A DNA stretch of 40,620 nt from Microbacteriaceae bacterium (GTDB lineage Bacteria; Actinomycetota; Actinomycetes; Actinomycetales; Microbacteriaceae): positions 1-40,620 of the forward strand of contig JANXTR010000051.1 of NCBI GenBank assembly GCA_025352325.1, read 5' to 3'. Position 1 is the stretch's first letter, and each line of letters starts with the position of its first letter. Shown piece by piece: positions 8,368 through 15,639 of this stretch. Under the pieces are notes generated by a model that saw only the letters and a program-made list of their open reading frames with translations, searched no databases and was not told the origin of the DNA. The position numbers and the translations under genes were made by a program.

Positions 8368-10961
8368 GCGGTGCCACCCGGTTCCGTCGAGGGAGAGAGC
8401 ACTCCGTCGGTGAGGGTCATGCGAAGGTACTCCCCCGACCTCGTCCAACGGCGATGCCGCGCGCGACTGCGCAGCCACCTGGCCAGCCTAGGCAGTACGC
8501 CCCCGAGTCGCGCAATCACCGGAGGGCGACCGGACGCGCGATCCATTCTGCGAGCGACGCGCTTCCAGCCGTCGGTCGCGACGAGCTCGGGAGAGCAGGA
8601 TGCGGCGAAGTCGAGAGTCTCGCGCGCCGCGGCCGGATCCACGCCGCGATCGAGCTGACGCCTCACCTGATCGAGCGCCTCGGAGGCAAGCGCGCGGCGG
8701 GCGTTCTCGTGGAGCGCTTCTCCGCCCTCGATGGTGATCGCCCGGCCGGAGAACAGCTCCTCGAAGACGCGCCGCAGCGTTCTCAGCTGGCGGATCGGGG
8801 AGTCGTCGGCCGTGGACAGGCTGCCCGCGTGTTCCCGGTGCCACGCCTGATCGGCGCCGGTGACATAGGCGACGTCGCTGACCGCGGCCATCCGCAGCCA
8901 CATCTCCATGTCGTGGGCATGGGCCAGCTGCCGCTGTCCGCCGACCCGATCGACGACGCTCGCCCGCATCACGGCCTCCGGAGACGTAATGGTGTTCGTG
9001 CCGTCGAAGCACCGGACCGCCAGCCATTCGCGTCCCGGCCACACCGTCCAGGATCGGGTCGCCTGCCGGGCGACGGGGAGGCCCTCCCCCTCGAAGTGGA
9101 TCGGGTAGCCGTAGACCAGGCCGACATCCGGGAGCTGCTGCAGGACGGCGACCGAACGGCGCAGCGAGCCCGGGGTGAGAAGGTCGTCGGCATCGAGGCG
9201 GACGATGTACTCGCCGGTCACCTCGGCGAGGCCCCGGTTGAAGGTCGTGACGGCCCCCGCGTTGGTGGGGTTCACCACCACCCGCACCCGAGGATCCGCC
9301 CGCGACAGAGCGTGCGCGACCGCCGCGCTGTCATCCGTCGAGGCGTCGTCGACGATGATGACGTCAACCACGACTCCGTCCTGCGACAGGACGCTGTTGA
9401 CCGCATCCGGCAGGTAGCGGGCGTAGTTGAAACACGGGATCACCACGCTGACGGTCGCCCCCGGTCGGTCGGGCACGGGCGCGAACCGAACAGCTGTGAC
9501 CTTCGTGCGTGTCGTCGTCGGATCCTCGACCGCGTCCCCGGATGTCCGACGGCGCAGGTCTCGGAGGTGGCGCCTCAACCACGGCCAGGCGAGCGCGCAA
9601 TAAACCGCTACCGCGCCAAAACCGCCGACGAGCAAGGCGATGAGCGCATTCGGGATGAGCAGGTGCGCTCCGATCGCCACGATGAGCGCCGGAACCGTCG
9701 CGGCAGTGGGCCACCACGCCTGACGCGCGAACTCTCGGATTCGCACCCCCGAGAGCTTCAAGGCGATGAGGTAGGCCGGGAGGATGACGAGCGAGGCGAC
9801 GACGACGTGCACCCAGCCCGCGCCGACAATGCCGTACGCCCGCGTCGCCGCGATCATGGCGCCGACCAGGGCGACCAGCCAGATGATCTGGATCCACAGG
9901 ACGAGACGCGATCTCCCCTGCGTGTAGAGGTATCCGCTGAAGATCTCGAAGGCGACCCGAAGGCTGCCATACAGCCCCAGCGCGGCGAGCACCGGCGCGG
10001 CAGGCAGCCACTTCACCCCGTAGACGACGTCGATGACCGGCACGCTCAGCGCGGCGAGAACGGCGCCGGCGGGGAGCGCCCCCGCCCAGGCGATCGCCGT
10101 CAGCGTCGCCAGTCCGCCACTTCCGGACTTCGCTCGGGAGAAGTACGGCATCGAGATCGACCTGACCACCTGAGACAGAGCGCTCATCGGCCAGCTCGAG
10201 ATGTTGAAAGCCAGCACGTAGAAGCCGAGCGCCGTGGCTCCCGCGACGCGAGCCAGGATGATGTTGTCGACGTTCACGAGCCCCCAGGACAGCATGTTGG
10301 CTGCAGCGATGGGGAGGCCGAAGGCGAGGACTGGCTTGAGCACCTCCCGGTCGATGCCGAAACGGGGCTTCACCCGAGCGAGGACGAACTGCATGGTCGA
10401 CGACACGAGCTGGGCGGACACCCGCCCGATGGCCAACCCGAGAACGCCGAATCCGAGCGCGATGAGCACCAGGGTCACGACCGTGGAGACGACGAAGTCC
10501 GCCACGCCGACGAAGAACAGTTCGCGCTGCTGGAAGCGCCGCTGCAGGAAGCCATAGGGGACCGCGGAGACGCCGGCGAGGAGCAGGGTTCCGGACAGCA
10601 CGGCGATGGCCGGACCCGCGGACGGGCTGCCTAGCAGCGTGGCGAGGGACGAGCTGGTCGCCAACGTGAGGGAGGCGACGATGACACCGCTGACGAGACT
10701 CAGCGTGGCCACGGTCGGCGCGATCTTCTCCGGGTGGTCGGACCGCACGATATCAGCCGAGAGCCCGAGATCGGAGAGGGTGATAAGGATGCCCTGAACG
10801 GTCAGAGCAACGGCGTAGACACCGAACTGCTCGGGGGCGAGAACTCGCGCCAGGATGATGCCGACGACGATACTGCCCATTCTCAGCACGATCGTGCTCA
10901 CGCCGCTCCACGCCGCCCCCCGGGTGGCCCGGGAGATCAGCGATGCGTCGGCGTCAGTCAT
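8364..10961 (-). CDS. Fused polysaccharide flippase (MOP/Wzx-like) and GT2 glycosyltransferase
   Basis: One uninterrupted frame of about 865 aa joins two usually separate proteins. Residues 1 to about 470 form a multi-pass membrane domain of the oligosaccharide-flippase superfamily (RATRGAAWSGVSTIVLRMGS, then ARVLAPEQFGVYAVALT, VNVDNIILARVAGATALG). From about 505 a GT-A domain starts at SVVIPCFNYARYL, with IIVDDASTDDS and the metal-binding RLDADD (about 590-592). The helical tail ends at the GTGA overlap with the next gene. The domain order puts the transferase on the cytoplasmic side, coupling chain modification to export of the lipid-linked unit. The start is ATG 10961, with GAGG 11 nt upstream. 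GTG 10997 in the same frame is an alternative adding 12 residues. Confidence 0.85.
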   Translation of the reverse strand: MTDADASLISRATRGAAWSGVSTIVLRMGSIVVGIILARVLAPEQFGVYAVALTVQGILITLSDLGLSADIVRSDHPEKIAPTVATLSLVSGVIVASLTLATSSSLATLLGSPSAGPAIAVLSGTLLLAGVSAVPYGFLQRRFQQRELFFVGVADFVVSTVVTLVLIALGFGVLGLAIGRVSAQLVSSTMQFVLARVKPRFGIDREVLKPVLAFGLPIAAANMLSWGLVNVDNIILARVAGATALGFYVLAFNISSWPMSALSQVVRSISMPYFSRAKSGSGGLATLTAIAWAGALPAGAVLAALSVPVIDVVYGVKWLPAAPVLAALGLYGSLRVAFEIFSGYLYTQGRSRLVLWIQIIWLVALVGAMIAATRAYGIVGAGWVHVVVASLVILPAYLIALKLSGVRIREFARQAWWPTAATVPALIVAIGAHLLIPNALIALLVGGFGAVAVYCALAWPWLRRHLRDLRRRTSGDAVEDPTTTRTKVTAVRFAPVPDRPGATVSVVIPCFNYARYLPDAVNSVLSQDGVVVDVIIVDDASTDDSAAVAHALSRADPRVRVVVNPTNAGAVTTFNRGLAEVTGEYIVRLDADDLLTPGSLRRSVAVLQQLPDVGLVYGYPIHFEGEGLPVARQATRSWTVWPGREWLAVRCFDGTNTITSPEAVMRASVVDRVGGQRQLAHAHDMEMWLRMAAVSDVAYVTGADQAWHREHAGSLSTADDSPIRQLRTLRRVFEELFSGRAITIEGGEALHENARRALASEALDQVRRQLDRGVDPAAARETLDFAASCSPELVATDGWKRVARRMDRASGRPPVIARLGGVLPRLARWLRSRARHRRWTRSGEYLRMTLTDGVLSPSTEPGGTA

Positions 10962-11144
10962 GACGTCCGCCTCGTCTCGCGCCGAGGATGGCGACACGGA
11001 ACTCGCGGGTCACCATCCCCCCATCCTCTCCCAGCACAACTCCTCTGCGCAGTCCCGCGTTCGGGGCTGCGGTAGCAGCACGGCAGCGCTCTTGCCGGTG
11101 CCGGGAGATTCCGGGTGGCCGGACCGGCGCTTCCACCGTGTCGG

Positions 11145-12677
11145 CTAGTACGCTCCCACGGGCCGAACGACGACGCCGACGGTCCGCAGGATGATGCGGA
11201 CGTCGCCGAGAACTGACCAGTTCTCGACGTAGTGGAGGTCGAGACGGATGCTCTCCTCCCAGCTGAGGTCCGACCGGCCGCCGACCTGCCACGCTCCCGT
11301 GAGACCCGGCTTGATATTGAGGCGTCGGTGGGCGCGGTCATCGTACTGTGCGACCTCGCGGGCCAGAGGAGGCCGAGGACCGACCACACTCATGTCTCCG
11401 ACAAAGATGTTCCACAGTTGCGGGAGCTCGTCGAGCGAGAAGCGGCGGAGTTTCGCACCGATACGCGTGACGCGCGGGTCGGCACGAAGTTTGAACATGA
11501 CTCCGTTGCCCTCGTCGTGCGCCATCAGCGCCACCAGATCCGCTTCGGCGGTCGGAACCATCGTGCGGAACTTGATCATCGTGAAGTGACTGCCGTCCAG
11601 GCCCACCCGGTCTTGACGGAAGAAGATCGGACCGCGACTGTCTCGACGAATGAGAGCGGCGATAACCGCGAACAGGGGCGCGAGGACGAGCAGCGCGGCC
11701 CCGGACAGAACGACGTCCATCGCCCGCTTCACGCTGTGCTTGCCACCGGAAAACGTCGGGCTCGCGACGTGCGTCATCGGGAGACCGTTTGCCGTGTCGA
11801 AACGCATCCGGGATCCGTCGACCGAATCAAGGCACCAGGCGAGCACCAGCTCGGCGTGGCTCGATTCGAGGCGCCAAGAGAGAGTGCGCACGAACTCACC
11901 TCCGTCGCCGGGGTGACCGGCCAGGATGACGACGTCCGCGTTGGCGATGGCGATGGCGTCCGTCACCGCGTTGATCCCGTCAAAGGCGGGAAATCCGGTC
12001 GACGTCGTCGCGTCCGATTCGGGGAGCCCGTCCGAGAAGATGACGCCCGCCACGACGTACTTCGGGGCAGCAGCGCGAGCGAACTGCTCGGCGACGAAGT
12101 CGATATCCGGACCCGACCCCACGATCAGCGCGCGGGGCAGGCTCAGTCCGACCGACCGATCGGCGTTCAGGCGGCGCTGCCAGAACGTGCGACCCGCGAT
12201 GAGGAGCAGCAAACCGGCAGGAAGACCGACGAGCAGGTAGGCACGGACGCCGTCGATGTGCACGAAGCCGTTCACTCCCGCGAGCAGGCCGAAGGCCACG
12301 AGTGTTGACACGACGAGTCGGCGCCGCTCGGCACCCTGGCCGATCGTGCGGAGTTCAGGAGTGCGCCGCGCACGCAGCGCGACGAACCAGGTGGCCACGA
12401 AGAGGCCGGCGACGGCGACTTCGGTGGCGCCGGGGGGTGCCGTGACGAGATGCGTCCAGACGCCGACGCCGACGGACGCCGTCGTCGCGAGGATCACGAC
12501 GACGAAGTCGGTGAGGCGGCGAGCACGCACCTGTCGGCGGGCCCAGGATGCGGGTGCCACCTTGCGAGGCCCGTGGCCGACGTCGATGCGCTCGGAGGCG
12601 TGCGGGGCGGCGGCCGAGCGCAAATCGAGGGTGTGCACCGGAATGAGCGGAAGACCGCTCCGGATCGTGCCGCTCAT
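11145..12677 (-). CDS. Polyprenyl-phosphate sugar-1-phosphate transferase (exopolysaccharide initiation)
   Basis: This 510-aa protein has an N-terminal basic leader, several membrane helices, a Rossmann-like central domain (PRALIVGSGPDIDFVAEQF), then the bacterial sugar-transferase domain. The last begins with a helix at KRAMDVVLSGAALLVLAPLF and continues through IKFRTM, SLDELPQLWNIFVGDMSVVG, PRPPL and KPGLTGAWQVGGRSDLSWEE. This family (WbaP/CpsE type) places the first sugar-phosphate on undecaprenyl phosphate and so commits the pathway. It is the first gene of the operon. About 180 nt separate it from the flippase gene. No strong Shine-Dalgarno precedes the ATG at 12677. The upstream leader is unusually structured (see the regulatory entries). 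Confidence 0.92.
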   Translation of the reverse strand: MSGTIRSGLPLIPVHTLDLRSAAAPHASERIDVGHGPRKVAPASWARRQVRARRLTDFVVVILATTASVGVGVWTHLVTAPPGATEVAVAGLFVATWFVALRARRTPELRTIGQGAERRRLVVSTLVAFGLLAGVNGFVHIDGVRAYLLVGLPAGLLLLIAGRTFWQRRLNADRSVGLSLPRALIVGSGPDIDFVAEQFARAAAPKYVVAGVIFSDGLPESDATTSTGFPAFDGINAVTDAIAIANADVVILAGHPGDGGEFVRTLSWRLESSHAELVLAWCLDSVDGSRMRFDTANGLPMTHVASPTFSGGKHSVKRAMDVVLSGAALLVLAPLFAVIAALIRRDSRGPIFFRQDRVGLDGSHFTMIKFRTMVPTAEADLVALMAHDEGNGVMFKLRADPRVTRIGAKLRRFSLDELPQLWNIFVGDMSVVGPRPPLAREVAQYDDRAHRRLNIKPGLTGAWQVGGRSDLSWEESIRLDLHYVENWSVLGDVRIILRTVGVVVRPVGAY

Positions 12678-12738
12678 CGCTGGCTCGCTTCAGGCGCGAC
12701 GCGCCCGATAGTGACTCGGGGTACGGCGAAAACTCTGA

Positions 12739-12782
12739 GCTTTTCGGGTCGGGATTGCCCGAAAAGCACGTCGAAAGACGTG
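12739..12782 (-). promoter_or_regulatory. Two adjacent perfect hairpins in the leader of the polysaccharide operon
   Basis: GCTTTTCGGG (12739-12748) pairs perfectly with CCCGAAAAGC (12758-12767) across 9 nt. Next to it CACGTC (12767-12772) pairs with GACGTG (12777-12782) around a GAAA tetraloop. Both lie 62-105 nt upstream of the sugar-transferase start, inside the expected 5' leader. Neither is followed by a U-run on either strand. They could be RNA structures for attenuation or stability, or DNA operators. Confidence 0.5.
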
Positions 12783-12880
12783 TGCATGGGTGGGTGCCTG
12801 TGGGGGACAGGTGAAGCATGAGCCAGCTGAGAGGGCTTGGGTAGCTGCTGACACCTCGGTCGGAATTCCGAAGCTCTGTC

Positions 12881-12910
12881 AGATTACCGGGGGACAGACC
12901 CGGTAATCAA
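12881..12910 (-). promoter_or_regulatory. Candidate operon promoter with an overlapping 10-bp palindromic operator
   Basis: On the minus strand TTGATT (12910-12905) and TAATCT (12886-12881) are spaced 18 nt and read as a moderate -35/-10 pair. A perfect inverted repeat, GATTACCGGG (12882-12891) with CCCGGTAATC (12899-12908) and a 7-nt spacer, fills the space between them. A repressor bound there would block the promoter. Transcription from here would leave a leader of about 200 nt before the sugar-transferase gene. Apart from this and the two hairpins, 12678-13142 holds no gene that I can support. Confidence 0.4.
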
Positions 12911-13142
12911 TACAGCGCAGTGTCCTCCTCGCGGATCGCGCACGACACGCCGTTGATTGCGGACCGGTGCTCGCAGAATTACCCCCGATTGGGGGCCGCA
13001 GGGCGGCGTGTCGCAATTCGCGCGGTCTGTCTACCTCAAGGATGAGAGACGCAGGAGGCCTGCAATATACAACGTGGACGAGCAACGGTCACCGGATCCG
13101 AGCATCCGGCGTGTCCAAGGCTCCCCCGATATTGTCGGAGGA

Positions 13143-13490
13143 ATGAGCCACGACCACTACCTCGATCGCGCCGAGGACGGCACCCACACCGCCGACTACA
13201 AGAAGCACACGCCCGACATCCTGGCGGCATTCGACACCTTCGATGCGGCGGTGTTCGCGAGCGAGGGCCGTGAGATCCCGCTCAAGTTCCGCGAGCTGAT
13301 GGCCGTCGCCGTCGGCATCACGACGCAGTGCGTCTACTGCATCGACTGGCACAGTCGACAGGCCAAGCGGGCTGGGGCGACGGACGCCGAACTCGCCGAG
13401 GCCGCCTGGGTCGCGACCGCGATCCGCGCCGGTGGCGGCTTCGCCCACGGACGCCTCGCGTTCAAGTTCGCGGGACCGCACGAGCACTGA
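13143..13490 (+). CDS. AhpD-like carboxymuconolactone decarboxylase-family protein
   Basis: This 115-aa protein of the AhpD/CMD fold has the catalytic CVYC-x3-H pattern (Cys63, Cys66, His70) in TTQCVYCIDWHSRQAKRAGA and a preceding Glu51. AhpD members act as thiol-disulfide proteins, or as peroxidases with a lipoyl partner. Single-domain homologues are mostly uncharacterised. ATG 13143 is chosen because GGAGGA abuts it and MSHDHYLDRA is a natural N-terminus. The frame stays open to 12957 but that part has no protein character. It stands alone, divergent from the polysaccharide operon. Confidence 0.88.
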   Translation: MSHDHYLDRAEDGTHTADYKKHTPDILAAFDTFDAAVFASEGREIPLKFRELMAVAVGITTQCVYCIDWHSRQAKRAGATDAELAEAAWVATAIRAGGGFAHGRLAFKFAGPHEH

Positions 13491-13499
13491 GCCCGCCCG

Positions 13500-14034
13500 C
13501 TAGGCCCGGGCGAACTGCTCCAGCTTCGCGCAGAGGTCGTCGAACATCAGCCGGGTGTCGAGCTGCGTGTACTCACGCATCGGATGCCCGTCCGGACGGG
13601 CCTCGTGCCAGCCGCTGTCGCTCAGTCGCGGCGCTGGCACGGTGACCCACACGCTCGACGGCGGCTCCGGCTCGAAGGCCGACTGGAGCGCGGTCAGCGG
13701 CACGAGCGGCTGATCGCCGAGGCAATATGAGCGGGCCGTGCGGCCGAACGCGGGTGTCGGGCTCGGCGAACGACATCAGCGCCTGGCGGTAGCTGCTGCG
13801 CGGCACCTGCCAGATCGGGATCCCCGAGTCGAACACGACCTGGCGGAGGGCGACGAACAGCGGTCGTGGGTCGTCTCGCATGGCCTCCCGGATGATCACC
13901 TCCGACGCCACGCCGGACTTTGGGATCGCGCGTCCACCTGGGAGCCCGAAGACGGTCAGTTCGACCTCGACTGGCTGCAGCCGACACTGGATGCCGCGCA
14001 CGACGCGCGCATCGGCGTCATCCTCGACACCCAT
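13500..14034 (-). pseudogene. Frameshifted gene of unknown function
   Basis: Two frames give one continuous protein-like sequence. The first (ATG 14034) reads MGVEDDADARVV, then VEVELTVFGLPGGRAIPK and IPIWQVPRSSYRQALMSFAEP. At about 13750-13765 sense jumps to another frame that reads AFGRTARSYCLGDQPLVPL, then SSVWVTVPAPRLSDSGWHEA, and ends at the TAG at 13500. One base gained near CCCGACACCC would explain the shift. The start is uncertain, since protein-like sequence (ISGWLRASHIDTAY) extends upstream of the ATG. I do not recognise the family. It is either a decayed gene or a sequencing error. Confidence 0.5.
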
Positions 14035-14219
14035 ATACGCGGTGTCGATGTGGCTCGCCCGCAGCCACCCCGAGATCGCGGCAGGCGGTGAGGTGCGCCT
14101 CGGACCGTTGGACGTGCGCGTCCTCCGATCCAAGCACCGAGCTCGGCATCCGGCGATATCCGCCGTTCTAGCGGCACTCCCCGGCAGAGGGTGAGCCGCG
14201 CCGCACTGTGAGGCGGAGC

Positions 14220-14490
14220 TCACCCGCTCCCGACGCGGTCCTCCCAGATCTTCCACAGTTCCTCGACCACGGCATCCAGGCGGTCGATCGCGTCCCAATC
14301 GAGTCGATACCGACGCTCGACGCCCCACTCGTGCACCCCCACGAAGTCAACAACACGTGGCACCCACAGCTGGTGGTGGCACGGCGTCGCCCAGCCGGGA
14401 GCACAGAACCACGACGGGGAGTTCCTGATGAACGACCAACTCAACGATGTGCCGCCTCGTCGGGCCGGCAACCAGTTCGAACTCGTGCAT
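14220..14490 (-). pseudogene. Decayed ArsR-family HTH regulator
   Basis: From ATG 14490 one frame reads FELVAGPTRRHIVELV, then LPVVVLCSRLGD, which matches the start of an ArsR winged-helix (typically F-x-x-L-A-x-PTRRxIL-x-x-L). It stops shortly after. A second frame continues with RYRLDWDAIDRLDAVVEELW, then KIWEDRV, the typical end of ArsR proteins paired with SRPBCC/AHSA1 partners. The recognition helix lies at the break. No intact partner gene follows. A weak GTGAGC/GCTCAC stem (14191-14223) at its stop may be the old terminator. Confidence 0.6.
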
Positions 14491-14520
14491 CGTCGCACGC
14501 TAGCGACGATGCACGAGTTC
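14479..14520 (-). terminator. Perfect 18-bp inverted repeat 20 nt after nrdB
   Basis: GAACTCGTGCATCGTCGC (14479-14496) is exactly complementary to 14503-14520, with a 6-nt loop. It begins 20 nt beyond the nrdB stop, so it can act as the terminator of the nrd operon, although no U-run follows. One arm also covers the first codons of the ArsR relic (ATG 14490), so an operator role or an inverted duplication is also possible. Confidence 0.5.
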
Positions 14521-14539
14521 AGGAGTGACTACTCCCCAG

Positions 14540-15535
14540 CTACTTCTTCGCTCCCGAGGTCGCCGAAGCGTTCGACTCGTACGAGGTGTTCGTCGACTCG
14601 AAGAAGTTGACGAGCTGCAGGGTGTCGTTGGCGGTCGCCATCCACTTCGCCGGGTTCGTCACGTTGTACTCCGGGTCGAAGCCGAGCTCCTCGAGCCGGC
14701 GGTCGGCCAGATACTTGACGTATTGATTGATGTAGTTCGCGTTCAGGCCCAGGATGCCGCCCGGGAGCAGATCGTGGTTGTACTGCTCCTCCATCTCGAC
14801 CGCATCCGTGATCATCTTCTTGATCTCGGCGGCGAACTCTTCGGTCTGCAGCTCGGGATTCTCCTCCAACACCGTGAGGATGAGGTTGATCCCGAACTTG
14901 AGGTGCAGACTCTCGTCGCGCACCACCCAGTCCATCAGCGAGCCGAAGTTGCGCAGCAGGTTCCGCTGGCGGAACGACAGTGCCACCATGAAGCCCGAGT
15001 AGAACCAGACGCCCTCGAGGATGACGTTGTACGCCACGAGGTTGCGCACGAAGTCCTTCTTGCCCTCGACCGTCGAGATGTCGAGCGTCTGCTCCGTCAT
15101 GCGGCGGATGTACTTGAGCTCGAACTCCTCCTTGCGCGCCATCGAGGGGACGTTGACGTGCGAGTTGTACGCGGCCTCCCGATCGATCGGGAAGGTCTCG
15201 AGCACGTACTCGAAGCTCATGCAGTGGTTCGCCTCCTCCCACATCTGCTTCGCCAGGTACAGCGAGCACTCTGCGGCGGACACGTACGGGTACACGCCGA
15301 AGGCCAGTGCCTTGTTGACGAGCAGCTCGTTCGGGTTGAAGTAGCTCATCAGGAAGGTGACCGCGTGACGTTCCTCGTCGGTCATCTTCTTGAAGTCGGC
15401 GATGTCTTCACCGAGCTGAATCTCGTTCGGGAACCAGGTGTTGGCGACCGCCTGGTCGTAGAGGTCCATCGCCCACTGGTACTTGATGGGCTTGAGCAGC
15501 AGGCCGTCCTGCAGGCCGGTTCCGAGGATTCCCAT
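14540..15535 (-). CDS. nrdB: Ribonucleoside-diphosphate reductase small subunit, class Ic type (radical Tyr replaced by Phe)
   Basis: This 331-aa ferritin-like R2 subunit has all dimetal ligands: Glu70 (NPNELLV), Glu101 and His104 (WEEANH), Glu174 (ILEGVW), Glu208 and His211 (RDESLH). The residue four after His104, Tyr122 in E. coli, is Phe108 (HCMSF). Ligand spacings of 31, 73 and 34 equal those I recall for Chlamydia trachomatis R2c (Glu89, 120, 193, 227; Phe127). Tyr110 matches its Tyr129. A Mn/Fe cofactor that stores the oxidising equivalent is therefore likely. The C-terminal segment with Tyr (TNTSYESN) can serve the radical path to NrdA. The start at 15535 lies 2 nt after the small ORF's stop. 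ATG 15556 in the same frame would overlap that ORF and lacks a better ribosome site. Confidence 0.93.
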   Translation of the reverse strand: MGILGTGLQDGLLLKPIKYQWAMDLYDQAVANTWFPNEIQLGEDIADFKKMTDEERHAVTFLMSYFNPNELLVNKALAFGVYPYVSAAECSLYLAKQMWEEANHCMSFEYVLETFPIDREAAYNSHVNVPSMARKEEFELKYIRRMTEQTLDISTVEGKKDFVRNLVAYNVILEGVWFYSGFMVALSFRQRNLLRNFGSLMDWVVRDESLHLKFGINLILTVLEENPELQTEEFAAEIKKMITDAVEMEEQYNHDLLPGGILGLNANYINQYVKYLADRRLEELGFDPEYNVTNPAKWMATANDTLQLVNFFESTNTSYESNASATSGAKK

Positions 15536-15537
15536 GA

Positions 15538-15639
15538 TTATTGGCAGCTTTCGCATTGAAGGTCGTCCATGGGGTCCGTCGGGACCTCATAACCGCTGAT
15601 TTGGATGATGTGTGTCTGGTCGATGTTGAGGGTGCTCAC
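15538..15639 (-). CDS. 33-codon ORF carrying a CESC tail, probable detached redox tail of NrdA
   Basis: A GTG at 15639 overlaps the nrdA stop (GTGA). GGAGGA lies 8 nt upstream, inside the last codons of nrdA, so this ORF has its own good ribosome site. The peptide runs through IQISGYEVPTDPMDDLQ and ends CESCQ, then TAA 2 nt before nrdB. A C-terminal CxxC after a flexible acidic segment is what class I NrdA proteins use to pass reducing power from thioredoxin or glutaredoxin to the active site. The upstream NrdA lacks one. The peptide may work in trans, or be joined to NrdA by frameshifting. A one-base error in nrdA would also explain it, but the well-placed ribosome site argues for a real ORF. 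Confidence 0.65.
   Translation of the reverse strand: MSTLNIDQTHIIQISGYEVPTDPMDDLQCESCQ

Noticed and set aside
8358-10634. 758-codon plus-strand frame opposite the flippase/GT2 gene
   Set aside because: Antisense shadow with Arg/Asp/His-rich composition and no domain. The minus-strand protein is clear.
10954-11019. 20-codon ORF (MVTREFRVAILGARRGGRHD) with a purine-rich site, overlapping the flippase start
   Set aside because: Could be a leader peptide, but the composition is unremarkable and it reads through the flippase ribosome site in another frame. Not enough support.
12957-13142. N-terminal extension of the AhpD-like protein
   Set aside because: The extension is Arg/Pro-rich and lacks family similarity. 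GGAGGA sits directly before ATG 13143.
13490-13512. Weak GCCCG/CGGGC stem after the AhpD-like gene
   Set aside because: A five-base stem with an 11-nt loop is common by chance in DNA this GC-rich.
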